Source: Patagioenas fasciata (taxonomy: Eukaryota > Chordata > Aves > Columbiformes > Columbidae). Taken from it: DNA of 64,000 nucleotides. Of this stretch, positions 36,501-57,000 are shown one piece after another. The translations under genes were made by a program, and so were the position numbers. The DNA lies in the NCBI RefSeq assembly GCF_037038585.1, contig NC_092520.1, positions 63,012,001 to 63,076,000 of the forward strand, written 5' to 3'. The stretch's first letter is position 1; every line of letters starts with the position of its first letter. The notes beneath the pieces are model-generated. The model ran no database searches, was not told the origin of the DNA, and was given only the letters and a program-made list of their open reading frames with translations.

Positions 36501-36712
36501 AATATCCAGGATGTGTTTCTGTAATTCAATCGAGAGCAACTTATCGAGCTGTTTGAACTTGCTTCCATACACTGACAAAATCAAGAAACTCCACAGCTGC
36601 ACTGAGAAAGACTATTGAGAAATGTGATTTAAAAACTATTAAAGACTTGCTCAAATTGCCAATAAAATAATAATGTCTGAACAAAATATTCAGATACAAT
36701 GTAATACGTTTC
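33561..36712. other. Intergenic region downstream of ANKRD10
   Basis: No repeat I can classify lies between the last CR1 and the end of ANKRD10. A T/C-rich patch occurs near 33705-33775. One plus-strand stretch at 34057-34245 looks coding-like (see findings). Elsewhere the sequence is AT-rich and without supported features. Confidence 0.5.
34057..34245 (+). other. Unassigned coding-like stretch
   Basis: After a good 3' splice-like site (gttcaatttcag at 34052-34063) there is an open frame of about 60 codons ending at TAA. It encodes a charged, helix-like peptide (KDDGLSKKFGKTDLQRAF, then QLMERESEQGSGFDRIQ and AFARRLEAEQHLIFI). The composition is unlike chance AT-rich sequence, but I recognise no family. 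It could be a terminal exon of an unknown gene, a pseudogene piece or chance. Confidence 0.25.
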
Positions 36713-36718
36713 TTTATT
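36713..36718 (-). terminator. ANKRD10: Candidate polyadenylation signal of ANKRD10
   Basis: TTTATT on the plus strand reads AATAAA on the minus strand. It is the first canonical hexamer downstream of the ANKRD10 stop, about 1.2 kb away, and T-rich sequence follows it in the transcript direction. Other hexamers further down (36037-36042 and 35235-35240) could serve longer forms. Confidence 0.45.
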
Positions 36719-37920
36719 CTTTTTTTTTTTAATCCAATATGGAAAGGTCCCTTTTTAAACAAAACAAGAACAAAAAAATCAGCACAATTCAGAGGGCTTA
36801 TCTCATTTACCATATTCTTCCCCACTCTTCACTTATCGTAACACAAAGCAGCAACTTATATTATTAGTGCTCATATAGTGCACTTATATGAATTTTTGAC
36901 TTGTGTATTAAGCTTTAAATACAATGTATTTCTCGTGAGCATAGCCCAAAGGCTACACAATGTTACATTTTCGAAGCATATGTTGAAAAAAAATAACAGG
37001 ACAATAAATGTATATCCAAGACAGTCAAACTCAAATATTTCGACTTGGCAAATTCTCTAACAAGTAACAGCAATTTTAAACTGCGTACAAAGCAGAACAG
37101 TGCCAACATGCCTCCGGTCCGTGAGCTATGGTAAAATATCAAGCGTACATAGAAAGGAGAGAAGCCAAAGAAAACCGTCACAAATCCAGAGCTAACCTGA
37201 GGGAACGCCCCACCGCAACTGAACGAAGGTAGCCCAGTTTCCCACCCTACAATGCAAAGAGCCCAACGACAAGGAAAAAGCACTTCCACGCCACAGAAAA
37301 GTGAAAACGGTAACTCCGTCCAATTTTGTCTCTGCGTTTTTTAAAACAGCTTGTTCAAAAACTGTAAAGATGAACATCTAACTATAGCAAACAAACGTTA
37401 CAAACTATAGAGTCAGAGAAGCTCCAGAAGATTGCCACTTTCAACCTTGCATAGTGATAGCTGGCATTGATATTGCTACCATAGCTTCAGCAGAAGATAT
37501 GGAAAGGAAACATCTTCACTTCTAAGTGATGCACATATGTAACATTTTCTTCACAAAATTCAGTTAAACATTGTATTAATAAAAGGGAAAACAGCTCTAA
37601 AAAGGGAGAGATAGTGTTCACAAGCTTAGAAATAAAAAAATACAAAACCAGAACATTCCATAATAAAAAACAGGGAAAAAAATCAACATTCCATCATAAC
37701 AGCACCTACTTTATCACTAAATAAGCCCCATACATGCAACGAACTACAACTATTGCATAAGGCTGTCAAATTAAAGGTTTACTTTTTCATATAAACAAAG
37801 TGTAAAAATAGCCATAAGTTGCAGTCTTCAAATTTAATGCTATTGCGGGGATTCCATCCCCTCCACCCCCGTTTCATTTGGTAGCAATTTCAGTACGCGC
37901 TTGACACAAAGGTGATTCAC
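36713..37920 (-). other. ANKRD10: ANKRD10 probable 3' untranslated region
   Basis: About 1.2 kb of AT-rich, repeat-free sequence follows the stop codon. It has no long open frame in the sense direction. The first full AATAAA on the minus strand (TTTATT at 36713-36718) is followed by U-rich sequence, so I place the end near there. A 3'UTR of about 1 kb is similar to what is known for the human transcript. An earlier ATTAAA variant (TTTAAT near 37832-37837) could give a very short form. The limits are inferred, not seen. Confidence 0.5.
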
Positions 37921-45480
<7,560 letters not shown>

Positions 45481-47000
45481 TTACACTCATTCATCAAGCC
45501 AGCTTGCTGCTGCTGCTGCCCTTACTGACTATCTATCTGTTGGTGATGAGAGAAAACATACACTTAGCAAATTTCTATTAAGAAATTAGTTATCAATCTT
45601 AGTTTTATAACTAACTTAACTTCTCGCACATATAGCTGGCTTCTAAGCAAAATTTGGGAGACAATACACTTTTAAATAAAATCAATATACTATGTGCCTT
45701 AAAAAAAAAAAATCCTATTTAAACTTCTCAAAATGCTTTATTCTAAAACAGTCTGAAGTATCTGATCTTTACATAAACTTCAGACTAATTTAAGCCTAGA
45801 TTTTTAATATCTTCTGCAGTTTATTCTGCAGTTTATTGCTTTAACTTGAGCAAAAGATCAAATACTCAAAACAAACTTAACATGACTTGGCAATTGTTCA
45901 TGGCATTCTGGTTTCTAAGGTAACAACAACAACATCACTGTTCTTCCTAATAATAAAATATATACATATATAGAAAAATATAGATAAAGATGATATACTT
46001 AGTTATGCTTTGCTTATACTTCTTTCCTGGTTTGTTTCTCATTTCAAAGTATGTGACATCATAAGTGCTGGGACTTGCTTTATTATTTGAACCAAGACCT
46101 TTCCATGCAGGAGAGAATAGCACTGGATTTTGAGTATTCTAATGAATCAAGGAGATTATAAACAAAATCAGGTAGGACATGTAGAGATACAGAGGTTTAA
46201 TTTGAAGGAGTGCTGTATCGCATGCATTTACACAAACATACAGTATGTCTGTGCTTAGAAATACGGTAACTTCATAAGTAAGTGCATAAAAGTGGAGACA
46301 AGAGGGTCAGAAATGACAAAACTAGATTGTGAAGCGGAAGACGGCAATAAATCTTTGCTAAGCTTTTTTCCGCCCTTCCAGACAGATGTAACATGTCAGA
46401 AAATTGAATTTTTGTTTCTTTGTTTCAGTCGTTTAGACAAGCCCATTACTTAAAAATCCAGAAACAGAGCAGCCAACAAAATGAGAATTTGGAAGATTAA
46501 TAGATTTGATTCTGTTGAAACTCATACCAAGTAGAAAACAACTCACTCCAGTCATGCAAAGAAAACAAAGAGAAAAGCACAGCTTTGCTTTCTAGATCAT
46601 TGCAACTTGTTTGCTATAAAAATTAGACTAAAATATCTTTAGAAACTATTATAGAGAGATTAATTCAATAAATGGATACAGCTGGATTACATACAATTTG
46701 GAAAAATTTGGTCAAAATACTACAGAATCAGAAAAATCATTAGGCTAGATCAGGTAATTTCATCCCATACTACAGTCAACATTTACTTGAATTACTAGTG
46801 AAAATCCAGAGAACAGCAGCCAAGAGTGGTCTAGAAAATAAGACTTTAGAAGACTGAAAAACATAGTCAAAAGAAATGAAATCTCAGGGTGGAGCTATTA
46901 GTTCTGAATACCTGGAAGACAGCTGCAAAGAGAATAATCTGTTCTGTGTTTCCAGTGCAGGCAGCATATGAACGGAATTAACATGAACAAAGGATATTTG

Positions 47001-47188
47001 AATCATAGAATCATTTTGGTTGGAGAAGACCTTCAACATCATCGACTCCAACCATTAACCAGGCACTGTCAAGCCTACCGCTAAACCATGCCTCTAAGAG
47101 CCTAAATCTCTTCAAGACCTTCAGGGACGGTGATTCAACTACTTCCCTGGGCAGCCTGTTTCAATGCTTGACAATCCCTTCTGCGAGG
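47001..47188 (-). mobile_element. CR1 LINE 3' fragment in ANKRD10 intron 3
   Basis: Starts at the low side with aatcatagaatcattttggt and the aagaccttcaacatcatcga segment, then gggcagcctgtttcaatgct. It is diverged and about 190 bp long, in the same orientation as the host gene. Confidence 0.85.
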
Positions 47189-50100
47189 CTTGTTGCTTCA
47201 GAGACAGACAGGTCTTAAGAGTTAGACAATTAGGGGAAAGTTTTGGAGTAAAAAGGTTTCTGATCTGTAGAGGGTTCTCTATCTCCTCTTAAGAGCAGTT
47301 ATGATTTCAGAAGTTCTGCAAAATACAGTCAATCTCTTCTCATGCTGACTTAGACAGCTTGTTGAGGTCCCTGCTAATCAACATTCAATACTCTTTGGTA
47401 GTTCTCGTTTACCTGTGTAGTAGCATGTGGACGTAACACAAGGCAACCAGAATTTAAGGAACAGAAATTTCAACACATACGCTCTGGGCAAAAAGAACTG
47501 CTCAGCTCTCTGAAATCTATTTTGAATTTGAAAGCAGCAAAAGGACACTAAAAGAAATCTCAACATGACCAAATTAAAATTACAGAAAGATAAAAACGAC
47601 CAAAACAATATGGTGTTGACTGATTACCTAATTTAATAAAACTCCAAAGAATAAGTAATTCTATCACTTACCAAATAATACTATTGAACAATACCTTTTC
47701 TTTGAAAAATGGACAACAAGAAAGACTATAGTTAAGTCAGCATTTCTCAGAGGAACGGCAATGTAATTTGCCAGAGGCATTTTGAGATCTACAAACTAAG
47801 AGGCAAGTGTGTAAGGCTACATGATCAAACTATGGGAAAGAAAAGTTTCCCAGAAACAAAAATAAATGAAATTAGTGTTTGCCAGATTTTAAAATGTAAT
47901 CACCTTTGATATTTTTAGATCTGTCCCCTTAGCACCTCTTCCTGAACAGCTTACTATTAACAAGTAGACAAAGATGTACTTGTTCTACAGGAGTATTTTG
48001 GAAGTACTGAAGAGTTTTTCAAGGGACTCAAGCACACTGGGTGTAACATGCTTGCTTCTGAGAGTTTAGAAACATCTCTCTTTAATACCTAGTCTGAACT
48101 TAGCCTACCAATTTCAACTGAACTTCCAGTGTTCAGAAGTTAGTAATGACAAAAGACGGGGGAAAAAAATTAAAGGACATTACAGGATCCGGATGACTCT
48201 AGAAACTGGCTGGCCAACTGCTACAGAAGAGAACACAACTGTTTAAGTTCTCCCTGTTCCCTCCCATTGGGAATACCAGTTTTCTTTAGCTGATTATTCT
48301 AGCCTTCTCTACAGGGAAAATTCACCAGTGGGAACACAAAAGGCAGCAAGAGCTAGAAGTGCTATACTAGCTTATTGTAACAAAATGCAACTAATCCAAG
48401 TAAAAAACCAAATAATTCAATTAGCAACATGCACAAAGTAGGAAAGAAAATGTTTTTAATAGGTATGACAGTGTTTTACCAGACTGGAATAGTTTTATGT
48501 ATTTCCAAACATGTAGAAATACTGTCATCATGGTGACAATTCTGAGTGCCTAACAGAAAAATGCTGTCTTATACAGTCCTTCTAGAAACCCTAAAGTGGT
48601 GTACTTGAATGAACTAAAAAGCCAGGGCATCTACTAGACCATTCTTTAAAAGCATCAATCCAGACTTGGAGTGGCATTACCCTGTCACAGCAGCAGTGAC
48701 AAGGAACAGGGAACACATCTGTAACTGCATCTACAATGCATGGCCCACCTCAAATGCTGCCAATGTCTGAACATGAAGCAGCAACCTCAGCTTAGCCCAT
48801 GAGTCAAGAATATAAAAGCCACTACTGTAAACAGACTCCCTTATAGGAATGAAAGCAGAAAGGATTCACTGGCCCAACTACACGTAAGAGGAGTTCCATC
48901 TCTTAAGAGTAATCCCTATGACAGTCCTTGGTCATGAGCTGCAATTATATGTAAAACGATTATCAAGGGAAAAGAAGGAGCAGTAACTGAAGATTCATTT
49001 GGCTATTAAGTAGACTACATATGGCATGGACTGCAAAATCAACAGGCAAAGAACTCAAAGAGGTAATCACTATTTTAAAGTAATTTTTCAATTATTTCCA
49101 CTGTCAGAGATGTACCCTGAGAGGTATTTATCTTCATTTCTCATAGCTGCCTACATAAAGGAAATTTCCTGCTGGTTTTGTGAGTGTTTTTTCCTTCTCT
49201 CCTTTTTTTTCTTTCCCTCAATAAAGATGCAGAACTTAAGGACAACCTTATGCTCTTTTTCAGAGTTTTTCTCTAAGCTAGGCTACCTAACTGAAACAGG
49301 ACTAGGCAAAGAACAAGACTGGTATTTTTCAAATATGACCTTAGGAAGTAAGAAGCTACCAGCAAGGAAGGTGTGGAAGGATGTAAGAGAGCTGTATTAA
49401 AGAAAATCAAAACTAAAGCTCAAAAATATAATTCCCTTTTTGACACCTACTCCACCCAGGAACACACATGAAGGAAAGACCTATTTTTGTATTTTAAAGT
49501 TATTCTAAATAGAAAAAAATCCATGAGAAAAGTTGAGGAAAGTCCGGACACCGATAAGCAATCTTGAAGTTCCTTGACTGATGATATTTCACAGTTGAAT
49601 TGTTCTGTAGTGACAGGTGTTTTTTAGATAAACTCCAAACGTACACTATTATATTAAGAGTTAAATCTCTGACTTTTTATGTACCTTTATCCACACAACT
49701 TCTATAGTGCTTAAAGCAGCATTCTTATAACACACTTTTCTTCTTCCATCAAGTGATGTCCACCAGCAGTCTTCAGAACTGACTGATCTCATCATGAAGA
49801 GGACTTTTTAAAAATCTGTTTTCCTCCCTTTGGTTGACATCATTTGAACTCGATTTTAAAAGCTCGGATCATCTGAGAGTCCTGGTACCAAATGAAAGCA
49901 ACTATAAAGAAGACTGATGAAGCAGATGTTTACATTTCCTTCTGAAAGGCTTTAAAAATGCTGTCTCTGAGTTTAATTAAATTCTTGTTTAAAAACAAAA
50001 GACATAAATATAAGACCAAACAGGATTGGTGTACAGAAACATGAAGTTAACTTCCAGTTTAGCTTTAGTTTAGGAGGTTGTTTTTACTATTTCAAGCTAA

Positions 50101-53100
50101 CCACAATTTGTTGCTTCAAGAAGTTCACAAAAGGAAGGAAAATCTGAGGCAAGCTCTCAAAAAATATGCAAGACATTACCACCTTTATTAAGTTACAGAA
50201 AGAAAAAAAATAACAAAAACCCACAAATAAAACAAAACATAGAACTGTTTAAATATAGCTACCTTTGTGAAAGAAAGATTTACTTCAAGATAACTTACAA
50301 AATTTACTCTTAGAAGGATCTGTAGAAAGAAAAGATAATGACTTGTGCTTCTTACAGTGAAGTTGTTTCAATTGTTCATATTTTTATACTTATTGGAGGA
50401 AAAAGCAAGTACATTTCTGTGTGTCTTTAACATAGAAATACATTTGAAATACGCTATTTTTCACTTATAATGTCACATACCTTGAAAAACAAAACAAATG
50501 TTTGCCACAAAAAGACACAGTAAATCTTTTTGAAAAAAACATTCATATACGCAAAAAATTCCCTAAATGTTTAATTTTAAATAGTGATTACATCACCTAC
50601 AGCTTACTGTGTTTTTGTTAATGCCATGCGACAATCTAAGAAAATAAACCACAGTTTTCGTATATCAATGTAATATCTGTTAAAAAATACTGATCTCAAC
50701 TTATCTATTGTTAGTTTACAAATAAAAATGTAGATACATGTAAATTAGGGTAAGCAAAGCATGCAAATCTATAGATTCTATATCTGAATTCCTAGATTAG
50801 CATTAAAACCAATCACCGCAACAAATACCTCAACAGTATGCCTTGTGTGCAGAAAGGAAGCGATACTGAACATTCAATGCCACAACTGTAAGGTTTTCGG
50901 AGAAGCACCTGTGGCAGTTTCAGCAGTTTCTATATGGAATGCTCCCCCTTTCTAGGATTACTTGAAAAAATCAAGTCAATTCGAATTACGTAGCTGTAAA
51001 ACATTGACATGTGTAGTTTTTACAGTTTCAGAATCTTCTGTTTGATTTAAACGGGCAATGGTGCATAAACAGGAAACTTATATCATAAGGGATCACATAT
51101 TTGCAGGCAACATTAAGATTCAAAGTTACATTAACATACATAAAGTGCTGTAGCACATTATTCAATATGTAAGCCATTATCATGTGACCACCTTAACAAC
51201 AAGAAACTAAGCCTTTTATGCTTTTAAAGCATTATTACTTTCATCCTGAAACGAATCTGTCAGTTCTTCACTGAAATTTATATAGAACGGATTAAAATTA
51301 CCGGTCAACTCATGGCTTCAATTACTTTAAATTTGGTAGGCTGTACCTCGAAAGAATTAGTAACTATTCCTATACAAAAATTAGCAGATACAAGGATTAA
51401 AACAAAACAAAAGAAGAAAGAGAAAAAAAGATCAGAACACTAAAATGCCCACAGTAAGAAAAAAACGTTGCCTATATAAACATCAGTATACTAGTCTAAA
51501 ATTTCTAAAGCAAAATGATTTTCAAATACTAGACTTTAAGTGTTTTAACCCTTTGGTGTCCAAATACAGAAGCTGTAAAATAGTTTCAAACTTTTTTTTC
51601 AGATACCAAGAGAAAAATGTTCTTAACTAAACAGACGTGTGTCACTGCTGGAGACGGCTAGAAAAATTCATACTAGAATTACATACTGGGCATCTACAAA
51701 AGCACAAGTTGGTGCCACGTTTTTATTTCACAGCAAAACATATGGCAGCTGAAATAATCTTAGACTTTTAAAAACAATGGTAAAGTTTCTCAGAACATTC
51801 TCCAAAATCGTAACAAGGTGAATATCCTGGAAAGAAGGAAGCTCTTCTCGGTGAAGCCACTTTTTTCCACATCAAAATCAAGGTTCACTACAAATTATGC
51901 AGCTCTAATCAGCTCCTACATACTTCAACTCAGGACTGAGCAAATGCTAGCAGAACTCATTAACCATGGTAGGCAACATTAGAATTACTAAAAGCATCAC
52001 TATTAGGTCGTGATTTATTGCTGTATCTGCATTCCAATTTATGTGCTTTAAGAAGACCTCAAACAGTGGACTGATTTTTAATATCTCTTGTAAAAACAAT
52101 TCACATTTTCAAGTAAACTTCTGTGTGAATAATATAGGCCTATCTGACTTTTCCTGGTATCAGCAATCAACAATATTTTAAAATTCATATCCCATTATGT
52201 AAGAAGTGATTCCTAAACACAACTCATAAAAGGAAGGTAAGAAAGACTACGGTAACTCTTAAAGCAACAGTCTGATTACAATACAGCAAAACGCAAAAGA
52301 CCTTTCCTATTACAATGAAAATAAATATTTCCCAGATCACTAGCAAAAATGAACTCCAAATAAGCATCTTTTTAGCATTACAGTCACTTTAAGTCCAAAG
52401 ACAATATAAGAGTTACTTAGCCAGTAGACTTCATGAAAATGAGAATTATCATTGTTGCTGCTATCAAGTTTCTAGAAACAGACCAGGAATTGTAGATAAA
52501 GTTGCTTACCATGAGGAAAGCTTTACGGAAGGCTTAATAGGAAAGTTTCAGTGAAAACTCTTGAAAAGTTAAACAATCTTACAACGCAGATTCTGCCAAG
52601 ATGCCTCTAGTAACAAACAAAATTACATTATTTCTCCTCAACATGCCAACTGAAAACCAATTATAGACTAGAATAGGAAAAAAAAAGACAGGAAGCTTCT
52701 CTCAAATGTGCCAAACATGGAAGAAACTTCGAGATTTAGAACAGAAAGCATGGACATAGAGCGTAGGAATAAAACTAAAGAGGTAAATGCCTTTTAAAGT
52801 AATTTTTTTTTTTGTGAAAAGGAGAAAAAAAACATCAAGGACTAAAGGTATTAGATGAAATCATTATTTTCCTGTGATAGGCATGGAAAGGGAGACTGTC
52901 AAACTACAGAAAATTGTTTTTTGTGACAAAAATAACTTGATGCTCTCACTCAAGCAGACGGAGGATCTTTTGGATTAAGAAACTGCTGAAGTGCACAAAA
53001 CCAATTTAAATGAGCTTCACAAGAGAGTTTTTTCAACTGAGATTTTCCTTCATTTAAAAGAAAAAAAATATCTGCCATGTATGAGCAATATCAAGCAAAA

Positions 53101-53720
53101 TACCAAGAAAAGAAGCTGAAACAGAAGAGTAACATTTTCCCTAAGATACACCTGGCAAAGATCCTCCAGGGTTTGTTAAGTCTCTGTGCAAAGAGATACA
53201 TCTTGGCACCTGAAGCATTTGACAGATATTAGAAAAGTTCTCTGACCAACCTGAACATGTTCTAGGCCATTCCACAACTGCCCAGCAGCTTTTGTCCAAG
53301 TTCAAAGGTACTAGCTGAACTATGATCAACTATACTGAAAAGACACAAACTAGAAGAGCATATGAAATCCAAATCAACACAGCAAAAGTTAAAGCAAATA
53401 CACTGCAATTAGCAATTCTTTCATCACATATCCAGTCAAAAAGTATCAGCAGATGAAGCACAGCACCCATACAGATCACCACCACCACCATCGATGTCTG
53501 GACTATCGGAACTAATCAGACTATTGTATTTGGGAGCATACTGCACCCTTGTTTCTTCCACTTTATCTAACTTGTGCTCTGGCCAAGTTTCACTTCGTAA
53601 CACTCGGGTTCTCCACCTGACTTAGCCATATCTAGGTTTTCATTGCCAGTAATAGCTTCTTACAGAAAAAAAATAACGTGACAGAAAGCTGCACAGCGAA
53701 CATTAGCACAGTATCATAGT

Positions 53721-53935
53721 CTGTTTCCCCCAAAGTAGGACAGGGTCTTATATTATTTTTCGCTCCAAAACTTATTACTTTTTTACATGTATAGCTGCCT
53801 GGGCACTATTTAAATTGACTTTTAAAATGAATTGTAACTAGGGCTTATTTTTGGAGTAGGGCTTATATTTCAAGTATCCCTAAAAATCCTGAAAAAATCA
53901 TACTAGGGTTTGTTTTAAGGGTAAGAGGTTACGTG
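53721..53935. mobile_element. Short DNA-transposon-like relic in ANKRD10 intron 3
   Basis: About 215 bp start with CTGTTTCCCCCAAAGTAGGA and contain four copies of an AGGG(T)CTTAT-like motif (near 53742, 53840, 53859 and 53905, the last changed to agggtttgtttta). The arrangement resembles short non-autonomous DNA elements known from many vertebrates whose ends read tgtttccccgaaaataagac; I cannot name the family. The right end has decayed, so the inverted repeat cannot be confirmed. Confidence 0.4.
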
Positions 53936-53948
53936 AAGGCAGATCACT

Positions 53949-54005
53949 CCCAACAACAACAACAACAAAAAAACAACAAAAAACCAAAACACCAAAACAA
54001 AACAA
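53949..54005. repeat. (CAA)n / A-rich simple repeat
   Basis: caacaacaacaacaac followed by A-rich CAAAA units, immediately beside the short transposon-like relic. Confidence 0.8.
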
Positions 54006-57000
54006 ATTCCCAACATTCCTGTCAGAAATCTGAGCTATCTTCATTTAAAAGTCTTGGTAATATTTCCATGTTCTTTATCCAGCTCTTTTGGACTCACAAA
54101 AAGCTGAGAAACCAGTGCTACAGATCACAAGGGCTTGTCACTAATGACTAAGGTCCCCTATGAAGCTGACCCATATCCTGTGAACTTCCTTTATGTCCCA
54201 AAACAGTCACAAAATATCATTGTTTTATTAAAAGATTTAACTTTATTCATAAAAAAGTACAACCTCTCACATTGTTCTCTATTTCTGAACTGATGTCAGT
54301 AACTACCGTTGTTATTCCATCCCCACTAAGAATAATCTACCCTCAAACTGAACTGGAGCTCAGTGGTAGGAGTTTGCCTCAGCTTCCTCCAGCTATTCAG
54401 AACGGTTGGAACAGAAAACCATCCTTTTCCATCCTGATTTACTATAAGACTGAGCCTTTCTCTTCCACGTTTTGATTTATCCATTATCCGTGCATTTGTG
54501 TTCTGCTTCAGTATTTTCAAACCTTTCCTTGAGACTAAATCCAAATTACTTCCTCGCTACATGGTCACAGCCTCCTACAAACCATGTTAAGTTATTCTAC
54601 AAGGATGGGAATCAAGTGTGAAACCAAACATGGAAGAAATTAGCAAGCTTTACTTGTAATCGTTTTGCAGGATAATTAGTTTCACCACTGAAATGTACAA
54701 AACACTTTGCCCTTCCATAAGAACTTACATAAGGCAGGAAAGGAAGAATCAACTGCAGCACCCATGGCCTCCAGACTGCAGAATGGCACTATGAGACTAC
54801 AGTGACAGCCCTTGAAAATGCTTGCTACATACAATGAAAGAACAGCCACATCTTTTCCTCAACTATACTGCAACTAATTATGCAACAACAGTAATTAATC
54901 CAGCACTTTAACTGCTATTTGGAGAGCAGACAAGCAGGTTTGCAAAAAGAATCATGTATGAAGTGGTCTGAGTTTGAAAAGTACTAAACAGATTACTAAT
55001 ATACTAATTAACAGATAAGAAGCACACTGTTGAACAAGCACCTAAATCCTATTCCTAAACAAATCATCAGTAAGAACCTAAAGCAATATTCTCAAGATGA
55101 GGTTAATGACCATAAGGAAGTAGGATGTTGGTTATTTTTCACTGGATCAATGGAGCACTACAGCCTCTAAAGCAAAAAGATGACATAGTAATGGCACTTC
55201 ACAAGTAGATTAACACCAGAAATGGACTGCACTCAATATTAGAAGTTCGGTAGTTAAAGTTAGCTAGGTAAGAAAAACAAGCAGATGTTAAAAATCTACA
55301 AGAATCTGCTAAGAGTTTAAGAAGGCAGGGAGAAATCCAGAAACTAATGGAGATCTCTGAACCCTGAGACCATCAACAGAACAGGACATATCAGTTTCCT
55401 CTCCAGACCAAAAAGGAATAGAAGGCTTAGGACACAAAGCAATGGCTGATTTCTGTGTTATCGTTGTTAAAACTACACATCGTTCTTCTGCCTCTTCATT
55501 AAAGGTGACTGAATTTCACAAAGTCAAGAAGTCTGAAAAGTACAAATGAGAAGAACAAAAGCTGAAATATCACAGGAGTGGTCAGAATTAAAACATGAAA
55601 CAGACTTCAAACAGAAACATATTGCCATGCATTTCACAAAGGGCTAACCCAGCAGTATTAAAAAACTTCACATTGAACAGATTTACATTATGGAAGATGG
55701 AGAACAGTTGTAAAGAAGAAATTAATGATGCAAAGAAGAATTAAAATTAAGCCACTGCCAAAGAATGAGAACAAAGTTTTTATTGAAAAACTATATACCA
55801 GAGATAGGACATTTCTGGTATTACAGGATGAAATGAATTTACGCGTACAAATGTATGCAAGACAGCTTTAATGAGAAAGTGGCTGAAGAGTCTGCCTAAA
55901 CAAGACCAACATCACTATACGACTCTGTCACCTGGCAGAAACAGATGCACTGGTGTATTTATCCCAGCATGTCTGTTATTCTCCCCAAACCTGGAGATCA
56001 GAGCACAAGAAACCAGAAAGGAAAGTATCTCTTTGGGGTCTTGCATGTCCCACCACAGCATATAAACCAGTTTTTCAAAAAGCCTTAAGATCTCTGGCAG
56101 GGAAATAAAAAGCTTTCCTGGGCTACTATTCAAGCATGTTGATGATGAAACTCTGAAGCAAACAAGGACTTGCGTTCAACTGGATGGATGCGTTACCAAG
56201 CCACGTTCATCTCACATGTTTCACTTCTCTTTATCCCAGGACAATAGTGTTTGAAAATTCTCTCCTAGCTTTAAATTAAGTCACTAAGGAACACACAACT
56301 GTTCAAGTGACAGTTGCAGGAAGAATTTTTTTATTCAGAAGTAAGCAGATATAATATTCAGGTGAACTGCAAAAAAAACCAGGTACGAAGCTGGAAGAAG
56401 TTCAAATCAGTATAATTAACAGCTGCATCCGCTCATTATTTTTCTTTTAATTCAAGTGTCTTGTGTTTGTAGCTGAATTTTATATTTATATATATGCTGT
56501 GATGCAATCTATGTAACTATATTAATACCCAGCATTTCACAAAATAGTGTAAAAGAGCAAAACAAAACATGGCACCAAGAAGGCTTTTCCTCCAGAAAGA
56601 GCTGTGGACACTTGTTTGTCATCATGATAAATAATACACAATTAACCATACAGAAATTGCATACTTATGCTTTTTTAGTGAAAATCCAGCAGTTATTATG
56701 GATACTTTAAAAAGGTACTATCCACATTAAAAAGTCAGTTACACAGCAAACCTTTTCACCCATATGAGGACATTGTGACCACCTGCTTCCCCCTCTTCAA
56801 GGGTCCATGAATACCATAGTTAGTGGAGCAACCATTTTTATGGCTGTAGGACATACAGTGCACAGAATATGCTTCAGCTAAAATGAGAAGGTAAATACCA
56901 CAAAAAAAATCAAAATATTTTCACTAGGGTACAATAATTATTTTTTAATATTATTAAAAATTTACACAGGAATAGAGACCCAAATTCTCTCTCATCAATT

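Noticed and set aside
49026..49400. 124-codon plus-strand open frame in ANKRD10 intron 3
   Set aside because: It is antisense to the gene and has no recognised domain. AT-rich intron sequence yields such frames by chance.
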